Source of the DNA: Ashinkailepas kermadecensis
Lineage: Eukaryota > Arthropoda > Thecostraca > Neolepadidae
DNA length: 64,000 nucleotides
Reading direction: 5' to 3'
Assembly: GCA_034440615.1 (NCBI GenBank)
Contig: JAOTOM010002286.1
Location: 33,261 to 97,260 of the forward strand
In this document: positions 38,601-50,600 of the stretch, piece by piece
Layout: every line of letters starts with the position of its first letter
How positions within the stretch are numbered: position 1 is the stretch's first letter
Notes under the pieces: model-generated
What the model saw: the letters and a program-made list of their open reading frames with translations, nothing else
Databases searched by the model: none
Told to the model about the DNA's origin: nothing
Program-made: the position numbers and the translations under genes

Positions 38601-41600
38601 TCGCCAGCTGTCCCTCTTCCACGTGCCCTATTCACGCGTGTGCACTGTAAGGGACGGCCTATTTGCGATAATGCCTTAAGTGGTAAACGAATACCTTAAA
38701 ACGTGCCCGCATGCTGGATTTTCATGGCACTGTAAGTTCCGAACGTTTGTACGTTAAGGATGGCTGAATATACTCTTCACTGATATACCCTTTAGCAACA
38801 TTGGAAACTATTATGAAGTCTACTAAAACTGTGTATGTACGCATTTATGCATGAGCTTGTCTATTATCGGGATTGCCCGTTGACGATGAAACAAACAAAT
38901 ACAAAATGCAAATACGAGATTGGCGACACAGTGCAGCGACTAGCACCACGCCCCAGTCTGCAACGGCCGAATCCAACTAACTCTTAATGTCACGGGCCAT
39001 GTTTGAGCTATGTTCGGCGTCCATACCGGGTGAGTGCACAGACGTGTTGTCCAGTACTTTTAATGGTTACATGTGCTATTTTGCTAAGATGCCGATGATG
39101 TGTATCGCAGATACATAACCGTGAGACCAGGATTATAAGTTTCCATTGATGTACTAGTAAATCATAAGATCCAGCTAATCCAGTCACATACTTTCCCAAA
39201 ATATTTGTACCACTTTCAGTATTTACTGCACTTCGTTATATATCAGCAGATATAACTGCTTCAGGTGTTTTTCATAATTGATGTATATCTATTTACAAAG
39301 TCACTGTGATACACTTTTTAGCCCAGGAATGAAACTTTCTCTAAATGATTGTGGAGGGGGGGGGGGGAGTGGCAAAATGCATTGTAATCCAAATATTTCC
39401 ATACCACAACTTCATTAACACTGTAACTCCATGCTAAATTTGGGCAACATTGGGGCAAGGGTGGTCAACTGCTCCTCCATAAGTATGGAAGGTTTCAACA
39501 CTGCCACAAACGCACAGGCTAGGGCGTACCAACTCGTGGAAGTACGTCCAATTTTCACCATTGAAAGGGGAAATTTATAATAAAAACGTGTTCAGCTCAA
39601 CCATTCAAGTTGAGGTTACACTCTATTTATGAACAACACTTGGGTACAATTGAGCGTAACATTCAAAAATTGATTAATAAGAAAATTGACTGAGTGTTTA
39701 AACAATCCAAACTTGAAACAATATTTGGACAAATATCACTTTAAAATGTTCGAAAATATACTGACATAATTGTTAAAGTATTATATTTTGCCTGCCCATA
39801 AATGCTTTGGGATCTAAAAAAATCATTTCCAATTCCAGAGATATAGCAACTTAAACAGATGAGTTAGTGATATGACGTCACATTTTACGTCTCCATGCAA
39901 GAACAAACAGATGGTCAGATTTATATCTGAAAATAGAGTCTGGGGCCTAAGATAACCCCTCTGACAAAATATAACAAAAACCGGATGTGTGGTGTTGAAT
40001 TACACCCTCTACCGGTTGGGTTGGCATGAAATGAGCCATGCTCGATATAAAAACTACTCTTTTGGCCCTTGACTAATCATTCGGCCAATGATGCTTTCAA
40101 CTTCCAACGTCCGGATCATTCAGGACCTCCGGAAATCGAGGGTACTTAGTGCAATGCCGATGAATATCTGCATCCTGACCCACGTGTAGGAGGTCGGCAT
40201 GAGTTGTATCACGATCGCGACGGTGCGATTCCCAGCCCGGCTAGCTCAGTCGGTAGAGCACGGGACTCTTAATCCCGGGGTCGTGGGTTCGAGCCCCACG
40301 TTGGGCGACGCTTTTTCGGAGATCGCGGCTACTTTTAAATATCCCTTAATCCCGGGGTTATGGGTTCGAGCCCAACGTTGGGCGACGCTTTTTCGGAGAA
40401 CCGTGGCTACTTTGAAATATTTAATCCATACCACCCACTCCATCCGCAAATCCTTATTTGAAGTTTCACAACCAACAACGAAATGCAAATTCACCCCCTC
40501 GCCCGCCCCACCTATTTGTTGAGGTTTTCTCACCCCCCCCCTCCAACGTCAGGCCCGGGATCGAGTTTCGTGCTCTGCTTACCCGGACCGAGCTACCCGG
40601 ATTGAGGTGAGGATTGCAACTGGATCACAATGCTATTGTAGTTTATAGTCTCCTTGAAATAGCATAAACACAACCAGCAAGGGAATGACGCTCTTTTTTT
40701 CCTCATGGGAAGATCCACTTGAGACCAAAGAAACATCAAAGTTTACATGTGGTATGTTTGTTACACCAGCTGAAATTGCACCATATAAATAATTTCACTC
40801 AGCACAGACTCAAGCACAAAAATCACGGTTTCCATAGTGATCAATACGTTTATGGTCGTCCGTACGGCTTGCTTAACTTTGTGGTTGCCTAACCCCGGGA
40901 AACAGAACGAGACTGTGGAAAAGTCAAAAACTACCATTCAACTTTCAACCTTGCAGTTAATTTGGCATTAGGCGCTACCCCATTCATATCGTGGTTTGCA
41001 CCACCATTGCACCTGCACATTCAGGTAAGTCACGGGAGCATCCGTGACAAACGATGGCACATTTACATGTATTTTTTATTATGGCTGCATTCATGGCTGG
41101 AGATAATGGGTGGGTCTGTACCTCATGGTTTGGTACCCTGCAAATGTTGCTCTGTCATTCTCCCTATTCAATACAAAAATGTCTTACAAGTAAGGACTTG
41201 GACCCCCTGGCTTCGTGATATTCCCAGCCCTGCCAGCGTCATATAAAAATTGCAGTGTTTGAATACATGGAATGCAGTGCTGGGAGAAGTAACAGGGCTG
41301 CTAAAAGTTCCAAGTACTGCAAAACGTAAAAGAGCATTCATTTCCCCCCCCGTCACTAAACACAGCAGTTTCTTCCTAACTTCCTTGTTCACCCGATAAT
41401 CTTGCAAAATAGATTCGCACAAGGCGCTCAACAAAGGCGCCTTTAATTCACTTTCTAAGTACCTTTCTACAACTAACTCCAACAGTAGAAGACGTTCTTA
41501 CGGTACTAAGAGTCAGGGGGTGTGGGGCTCTCGTGTCACAGGCATGTGATCCGGCATTGTGCCGTAGTCCGCAGAGAGCCTGTGCACCGACCACGCACTG

Positions 41601-44600
41601 CCATCTCTCGGCAACCCGTGGAGTCGTAAATTCCGGACCACAACCAGATGGCGCGGCACAAAAACAGACCACAAAAAGGAAATACAGGGCTGCTAGTTGA
41701 GTAAGGAAAGCAGAACTCTTAGCACAAAAAAGCGTCAACGGTGCAGGGTGTCGAAATCCGCGAGGGGAAGTGCAAAATGACACCTGGCAAAACAAATATT
41801 CACATGATGGGATATGGTTTTCTGCTTCTACTACTTCTATTCTCGATGGTCAATAGCAGCGATCGGGGAGCCGGACCACTCATCGAAACTGACTCAATAC
41901 CCTCTCACCTTGATCAGAGGGCTGCACCACTCGTCCAGCCGGACTCGGCACCCCTCTCACCTTGATCAGAGGGCAGCACCACTCGTCCAGCCGGACTCGG
42001 CACCCCTCTCACCTCGATCAGAGGGCCGCACCACTCGTCCAGCCTGGCGCGGTAGCCGTCCTCGGGGCCTGCCTCGAACGAAACCATGGCCATCGTGTCG
42101 ACGGCGGCGGGGATCAGCTCCGGCGGCAGTGCGGCGGCCGTCACCAGGCCGGCGAGCGCCCCCAGCAGCCGGGACGCCGCCGACGCCGACAGACGGCCCA
42201 CCGAGAACTGCAGCACGTACAGCGCCTGCTGCAGCGCCAGCACGTCCTCCGTCTGTCGGCACGGCCTCGGGTCAGCGGCCAGACAGGGAACTGCAGCACC
42301 TGCTGCAGCACCAGCACGTCCTCCGTCTGTCGGTACGGCCTCGGGTCAGCGGCCGGACAGGGAACTGCAGCACCTGCTGCAGCACCAGCACGTCCTCCGT
42401 CTGTTGGTACAGCCTCAGGTCAGTGGCCAGACAGGGAACTGCAGCACGTACAGCGCCTGCTGCAGCGCCAGCACGTCCTCCGTCTGTCGGCACGGCCTCG
42501 GGTCAGCGGCCGGACAGGGAACTGCAGCACCTGCTGCAGCACCAGCACGTCCTCCGTCTGTCGGCACGGCCTCGGGTCAGCGGGCAGACAGGGAACTGCG
42601 GCACGTACAGCGCCTGCTGCAGCACCAGCACGCCTTCAGTCTGTCGGCACGGCCTCGGGTCAGCGGGCAGACAGGGAACTGCAGCACGTACAGCGCCTGC
42701 TGCAGCACCAGCACGCCCTCCGTCTGTCGGTACGGCCTGGGGTCAGCGGCCGGGCAGGGAACTGCAGCACCTGCTGCAGCACCAGCACGCCCTCAGTCGG
42801 CGAATACAGGGGCAGCGGGGCGACCATCACCGTCGATTCTGCCCGATATTCAGTTTATTTTGTCAACCAAGCATAGATGACTGGACAAATCAAATATTAT
42901 AGTCTTCTGGCACAATCGAACTCTAACGCACCTCCCTAAGCATTCAGTCCTACATTCTCTACAAACTACGGAATACGTTTTCCTCCCGACGCATACAGCG
43001 GGAATGCTCCGATAAAACCATGCGCGACGCCTCAAGCAACAGCCAGCTGACTCTCACCAAGTCCAAATAACACAACTGCTCAACATCGCAACTTCTCCGT
43101 GGTGATGCCGACTACTTGGCCATCACACCCACCACCACTCCAGACCGAACTCCGATCTATGCACTGTAATCCTGGATACGGAGGAAATTTTGGCGGGCCA
43201 TCAAATTCGGAGGGGATAATTTTCGTTCTATTTCTGACATCAGAAATTCTTCTTTGTACTTCCCAGTGAATTCATACCTTTGCAATAAAGGAGCAAGCAG
43301 TTTGCAACCAGTGACAAACAGCATCACTCCATATTTTGGCAGGGATAGCAGGGGATAATTATATTGAGAGGATAATATTATGGATAACAAAAATCCAGGA
43401 CATGGCTATTCTTCCAGCTCCACTGCAGCATCTACATACCTACCGTGATTAGTACTGCAAATTCGTACCTAAAACAATACACAACAAAATCGCAGGGCTC
43501 CGTAAGCAACCAAAGCCAAAGCTATGGCATCTGCTATGGCATGGTTCAACCAAATAAGGCAGCAAAGCTTTACTGATCTGCACTAACTCCTATCAATGCA
43601 AGTTCGTCTTTCGACTCACACCTGCACGCGAACTACCGCCACAGCAGACAGCAGTCAACACCAGGATCCAGTACACTAACAAGAGACAAAGAGAGGGAGA
43701 GAGAGGGAGAGGGAAAGTGGGAGACAGGGAAAGAAGGAAAAGAGGAGAGTGGAAAAGGTGAGAGGAGCAGAGGGGGAGAGGAGAGGAGGAAGATAATGAT
43801 AGAGGCAGGATAATGAGTCAATTTACCATCAGGTCTGTCTGGATCTTTTCAGTGAAATACTCCAGGGCGAACAAGGGCTGCTCAATAGGCGAGAAACGCG
43901 ATATGAGAGCCAGACACATCCACGCAGGAGAGTTGTGGGCAGTACCGACGTGACTGCGCAGTGTTTGGCACACTCCCGGCCTGCCGGAAACGAGCGGTCA
44001 TCAGAGGGTGGTACTGTCGACACGTGAGGTCATCAGACGGGAGGGTTGTGGGCAGAACCGACGTGACTGCGCAGTGTATGGCACACTCCCGGCATGCCGG
44101 CAATACGTGAGGTCATCACAGTGGTACTGTCGACACGTGAAGTCACCAGACGGCAGTACTGCCAACATGTGAGGTCATTAGACGGGAGGGTTGTGGATGG
44201 TACTGCTGGCACGTGAGGTCATCAGACGGGAGGGTTGTGGTTGATACTGCCGACACGCGACGTCAGTAGACGGGTGTGTTATAGGCAGTACCGTTTGTAG
44301 CACGTCAGGTCATCAAGTCGGTTTTAGAGCCATTGTTTTTTTCTCGCTCTTTTTTTGCAATGGACATTCTTGTGAACATCAAGCAAACCCGATCATCTTG
44401 CTCCTCCAAACTAAGGAGAATAAAGATTACAGAATAATATTACACACAAACTACTGATACATGATTATATACTTTTGCTTTATTATCAAACATACATGTT
44501 GCACCTCACCATGACGAAAGTTTCAGAACGCTGCTGATTAGGCATGCTACAGTGAAAGCAATCGTTGTTTGAACCTTCCGGATCGGGAAGATTGAGGCAC

Positions 44601-47600
44601 CACACCACATCCTATGCTACCGATAATAGTCTTAAATACGCTTAGTTACGAACTAGGCATCGGCAACATCGATTGCACTCGAGCGCGATTCAAGTCATGT
44701 GACTACTCTGCCACACATGACGCAAGGCTTATTCCACCACAAATCGGCCGAAGCGAAACGATGCTGAAGCACCACCATGGAACGACATAAAATTACCCCC
44801 TACTGGTCATATGCGAAACATAGAGCGATTAACACATGGCATCGAGCGTTCAACTAATAAAATTCGGCCATTCGGCAATACAAGTTTCGAACTTTTGGTG
44901 AGGCGGCTCACTTGATTTTCTTGCCGGTAAACACAGCCTGCATGATCTTGTGCAGATACTTCTGGAAGCAGAGCTTGACCACCAGGTCCAGCAGCTTCCA
45001 GGGCAGCTGCTGCTCTGCGGAGGCCAGCTCCCCCTCTCGGTACGGTGCGATCCCCGACAGGATCGTCTGCTCCACAAACTGGTGACCGACACAGGACAGT
45101 GTCAAGACAAACGGCCACAGCATCAGCCAATCACGGGACATACGACTGCACCGCCAACTTATTATAGCACAGAAGGCCATGCCACCAGCAAATCCCAGGG
45201 TATGCGGCCGTACCAGCAGCCAATCACGGGACATACGATTGCACCACCAACTTATCATAGCACAGAAGGCCATGCCACCAGCAAATCCCAGGGTATGCGG
45301 CCGTACCAGCAGCCAATCACGGGACATACGACTGCACCGCCAACTTATTATAGCACAGAAGGCCATGCCACCAGCAAATCCCAGGGTATGCGGCCGTACC
45401 AGCAGCCAATCACGGGACATACGACTGCACCACCAACTTATCATAGCACAGAAGGCCATGCCACCAGCAAATCCCAGGGTATGCGGCCGTACCAGCAGCC
45501 AATCACGGGACATACGACTGCACCACCAACTTATCATAGCACAGAAGGCCATGCCACCAACAAATCCCAGGGTATGCGGCCGTACCAGCAGCCAATCACG
45601 GGACATACGACTGCACCACCAACTTATCATAACACAGAAGCCCGTACCGCCAGCCAAACGCAGCACAGACGGCCACACAGCCAACCAAATCACAGCACAG
45701 ACTGTTGCACCAACAGCCAATCACAGGACATATGGTCGCACCACCAACCAACCAGTCACAGCACACACGGTCACAACACCGACCAGTACAGGAAAAAAAC
45801 AGCTGCAACATCAAGCAACAATAGGACATACGGCCTTCCCACCAAACAATTACAGCCCAAACGGTCACACCACCAACCATTACAGGAAAAACAGCTGCAA
45901 CATCAAACAAAAATAGGACATACGGCCGTCCCACCAATCAATCACAGGACATACAGCCATCCCATCAACCAATGACAGGCCATACGGTCCTCTCACCAAG
46001 TAATCACAGGACATATGGCTGTCCCACCAGCCAATAACAGGACATATGGCCGCACCACCACGCAACACAACTCTCGATCCTGCACCGTACCCACACGGTT
46101 GGCATTGTACCTGCACGGCTGGCACGGTACCTGCACGACGCGGTCCTGCACTTTGTTCTCGGGGTCGTGTATCTGGGGCAGCAGGCCGCGCACCACCGCC
46201 TCGCAGACGCTGTCGTCGCCCGGGTACTCCTCCACCAGCCCGATCAGCGACGACTGGCACTGCTTGCGCGCCAGCAGCGCCGGGTCTCGGCAGTGCTCCA
46301 GGAAAACCTGCACCGGCCCGGCACACTCAGGCCACGGCACACTCACGTACCGCCGACATCACACGGACCAGGAGCGCAGATTGCCGGCCAATCCACAGCC
46401 AGCCGACAGCAATCGAGCGGGAGCTAGAGCTCGCATGACCGACTGAGCTGCCTTGGAGCCGGCCCCAATAGATCCAATGTAACTGCCACCATCCACGTAC
46501 AGCCGGTAAAACAATGTGATCTAGATAATTTTGCTCAGCTGCTTCCCGCACCTGGCATCCCACTAGCACGCGTGCGGATCGGTCGATCATGCACCACAGC
46601 ATCAAAATCAGCAGCTAGTAGAGAACTGCACAACACACGGTATGCACAAGAGCAGGCATAAGCAGTCAACAATGTGCAATGTCATACTCTGTCGCCGACT
46701 CAGATGGCGCTGCTGCCTACCACAGCATCGCAGCACAGACCCAGATGGCACTGCTGTCTGCCGCAGTACCGCAGCACAGACCCAGATGGCGCCGCTGCCT
46801 ACCTCAGCACCACAGCGCAGCCTCAGATAGCGCTGCTGCCCGCCGCAGTACCGCAGCACAAACTCAGATGGCGCTGCTGCCTGCCGCAGCACCGCAGCGC
46901 AGACCCAGATGGCGCTGCTGCCTGCCGCAGCACCGCAGCGGCAGCAACACACCACCAAAGCCCTACCCCGGCACCGTGGCGCACGCGCTCCCCACCTGCA
47001 GGTTCTGCGGCGTGACGCAGTCGGGGTCGAGTCGCATCACGTTCTCGATCACCTGCAGCGCCGACTTGCGCACCATCACCTTGTCGTCCTTGGCGCGCCG
47101 CCGCAGCATGGCCATCATGTCGCCGTCCGAGTCGTCCGAGCCGTCGCCGTCCGAGTCGGACTCCTCCTGGGGCGAGGGGTCACGTGAGTCCTGCTGGAAG
47201 AGTTGAGACGAATTCATCCGATGTTGGGATGAGGTTAGGTGGCTCTGGAAAATCCTGAAAGTAGGTGGTTGAGTGATGGGGTTAACTTGGAAATCACGTG
47301 AGTCTTGGAGTGGGATTTATGCAAGTCCTCCAGGAAGGGTTCAGTGTAGAATTAACATGAGTTATTCCCCTCGGGTGTAAGGTGCAGCGAGTCCCCGGGG
47401 TTCACACAAACCTCTCAGGGTTATACTTCAGGTGAGCGCCTCTAGGGGGGGCACATTCAGGGATAGATTCATACTTTATAATCCTGGATGTGGAGAGAAA
47501 ATTGTAGTGTATCGAATATAAAGAGGGTATTTTTCAAGCGCGTGACATCAAAATTTTAGTCTGAGCTTTTCAGTGAATTGCGAGCACTTTATCACAGAGC

Positions 47601-50600
47601 AATTAACAACCAGGCAACACCATACAAGCAAAGCTAACGGTCGGCGCCATTCTAGGCCGGCCCTCAACGCGGCTCCGTGACCAGCGCCACACAGGTCACC
47701 AGCGCTCCCACCTGTGGCTGTGCCGGGCTAGCGGCGCGCCGCCGCCGCGCGCCGTGGAACAGCTGCCGCACGGCGGCGCGTATGGCCGCGTCGCGCGACA
47801 CCGTGCACTCGGCCAGCACGGTGAGCGCGCGCGCGCGCACCGTGGCCGCCGGGTCGCGGCACCGCGCGAAGATCTGGCGCACCAGGAACGCCCGCGACAG
47901 CGCGCCATCCTCGTCGTCGGCGGCCGTCCTCTGGCCACCGTCGCCGCCGTGGCGCTCCGCCGCCACCACCTTCTCCTCCTCGTCGTCCTCGGTGTCGCTC
48001 TTATCGACGTCGCTGTCGTCGCTGTCGTCGCGCGCCAGCCAGCTGCCGGCCGGCCGGCCGGCGCCGCGCGGCCTCTCCGCCAGCAGCCGCGACAGCAGCT
48101 CCAGCGCCAGCAGCCGGTGGCCGCTCTTCTCGTGGCGCGCGAACCGGCGCAGCCAGTCGAGCGCGCGCCGCCGCTGCGCCGCCGGCATCAGCGCCAGCAG
48201 CAGCACCACCGACTGGGCGGCGCGCTGCCGCTGCTCGGCGCGCTCCGGCACGCGCAGGCACACGTTCTGCACGAGGGTTTGCAGCGGCGACTCGGCCACG
48301 GCGCCGGCCGCGCGCACCAGCTGGCCGACGAAGCGCACGGCGCGGTCGCGCACGGCGGCCAGCGCGCGCGGCGCCGCCTCGCCGGCCATCAGTAGGCTGG
48401 GCATGAGCGCGCGCAGCACCAGGCCGACGCTGCGCGTCACGCTGCCGTGCAGCGGCCGGCACACGTTGGTCAGGCCGCAAAACGAGTTGTGCGCCAGCGC
48501 CGGCACGCCGGTGACGGCGCGGCCGGCGCGGCCGTCGGCGCACTCGAGCCGCGTCACGTCCACCAGCGTCTGCACCGTCTCCTCCAGGCTGTCGGCGCCG
48601 TGGCGCAGCGAGAAGCGCTCCGTCAGCAGCAGCAGGTCGCCCAGCACGGTGTTGAGCAGGCGCAGCAGGCGCGCCGCCTCGTGCGGCTCCAGCGCCAGCT
48701 CGTCCTCGTCCTCGTCCACCGGCAGCTCGTCGTCGGCGGCGCGGCTCGGCTTGCGCGTCGAGCCGCGCCGCGACGTCAGCTGGCCGACCAGCTTGAACGA
48801 GTCGAGCGCTCGCGAGTAGAGCACCGGGTGGAACACGCGGAAGGCGTTGCTGCCTGGGATTGCCAGCAGGAGGAAATAGACGGTGGCGGAGAGCAGACCC
48901 TCTTCACGGTCATCCATGGTCGCGTCACACTTCTGACCTGAAGCCATCAGCAGAAGCACGACGTCAACGTCACCTCAGCATAACCAAAGAGATGACGATG
49001 ACATTTTGATTCTAGCATGAGCGGGACCTCATAAAAGACCAGACAACTCCAACTTCTCTCCGAAGTTTACACCACTTGACTAGCGGTAGAGAAATCTGCT
49101 GTGAACTTTTTTCGTAGATAAAATTATCTTATCCGGAAAATTATTCTACCTTTTTCTTCATTTCAAGGTTGAATGGTGCTACACAGTATGCACTTTTAGA
49201 ATGATTCCCTACAATGATTCGCAAGTTTGATTAAGCGAATTGTGCATAATTATGAATTATGTACGAATTGTGTATTTTGATGGGTATAATCATGCCTTAC
49301 ATGCAACAAGCACAGAACGATATAAGTTGAACGGTGCTATTTGACAATGAGCCTCCCCGTGACGAAGCGCTCAAGATTCACCGGAAATTGCAAACTGACA
49401 TTTTGATGTCACAGGTTCGAAGAAAAACATCTACGCATCCGATTACCCCCAACAAAAATCCTCTCCACACCCAGGATTGCAAAGCACAAATCCGAGCCCA
49501 GCTCTTGACTGAGCACTTCGGCATCACATGATCACTCGCCCATCAGCACAGTTCGGTCTGACCGCACAGCCGCACCTTCACAGCGAGCACCGGCAGTCGG
49601 ATGCATGCCGACTCACCCGAGAACATGAAGTAGAAGAGCAGCGCAACCAGACTCTGGTGACGGATGCCGTGATCGGCCAGCGCTGTCCAAAACACGCTGG
49701 AGGCCACACTGCGGTCCACAGTCGACCCGTCCGCCGACCCGTCGGCCGACGCGTCCGGCCGACACTCCACCTGCAGCACGAAGCCGCGGCACACGCGCCC
49801 TGCGCGGCACAACTCCGTGTCACACGAGGCCACGGCACACCCGCCCTGTGCAGCACAACTGCGTGTCACACGAGGCCGCGGCACACCCGCCATGTGCAGC
49901 ACAACTGCGTGTCACACGAGGCCGCGGCACACCCGCCATGTGCAGCACAACTCCGTGTCACACGAGGCCACGGCACATCCGCCATGTGCAGCACAACTGC
50001 GTGTCACACGAGGCCGCGGCACACCCGCCATGTGCGGCACAACTCCGTGTCACACGAGGCCACGGTACATCCGCCATGTGCAGCACAACTGCGTGTCACA
50101 CGAGGCCACGGTACATCCGCCCTGTGCAGCACAACTGCGTGTCACACGAGGCCGCGGCATACCCGCCATGTGCGGCACAACTGCGTGTCACACGAGGCCG
50201 CGGCACACCCGCCCTGTGCGGCACAACTGCGTGTCACACGAGGCCGCGGCACACCCGCCCTGTGCAGCACAACTGCGTGTCACACGAGGCCGCGGCACAC
50301 GCGCCCTGCGCGGCACAACTGCGTGTCACACGAGGCCGCGGCACACCCGCCCTGCGCGGCACAACTCCGTGTCACACGAGGCCGCGGCACACCCGCCATG
50401 TGCAGCACAACTGCGTGTCACACGAGGCCGCGGCACACCCGCCATGTGCAGCACAACTGCGTGTCACACGAGGCCGCGGCACACCCGCCATGTGCAGCAC
50501 AACTCCGTGTCACACGAGGCCGCGGCACACCCGCCCTGTGCGGCACAACTCCGTGTCACACGAGGCCGCGGCACACCCGCCATGTGCAGCACAACTGCGT

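Noticed and set aside
41168..41482. Minus-strand frame with a helical-looking segment as an NCAPD3 exon
   Set aside because: Exon 8 (…PLIE) joins exon 9 (DCEDLL…) in phase 0 with no missing residues relative to the family, and this frame resembles nothing in NCAPD3.
41814..42902. Plus-strand frames of 264-362 codons
   Set aside because: Antisense shadow of NCAPD3 exon 8 and its acceptor repeat; low-complexity Ala/Arg/Pro/Ser protein.
44908..45975. Long frames on both strands over the 93-bp array
   Set aside because: Only the 44912-45078 part is real (exon 6). The remainder is repeat translation.
47677..48941. Plus-strand frames of 164-380 codons opposite exon 3
   Set aside because: Shadow frames of a very GC-rich minus-strand exon. 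The minus frame has clear NCAPD3 homology and splice sites.
49617..49770. Exon 2 acceptor at CTGCAG|GTG (49770)
   Set aside because: Looks good locally but gives phase 0 while exon 1 ends in phase 1. The acceptor 29 bp upstream fits.
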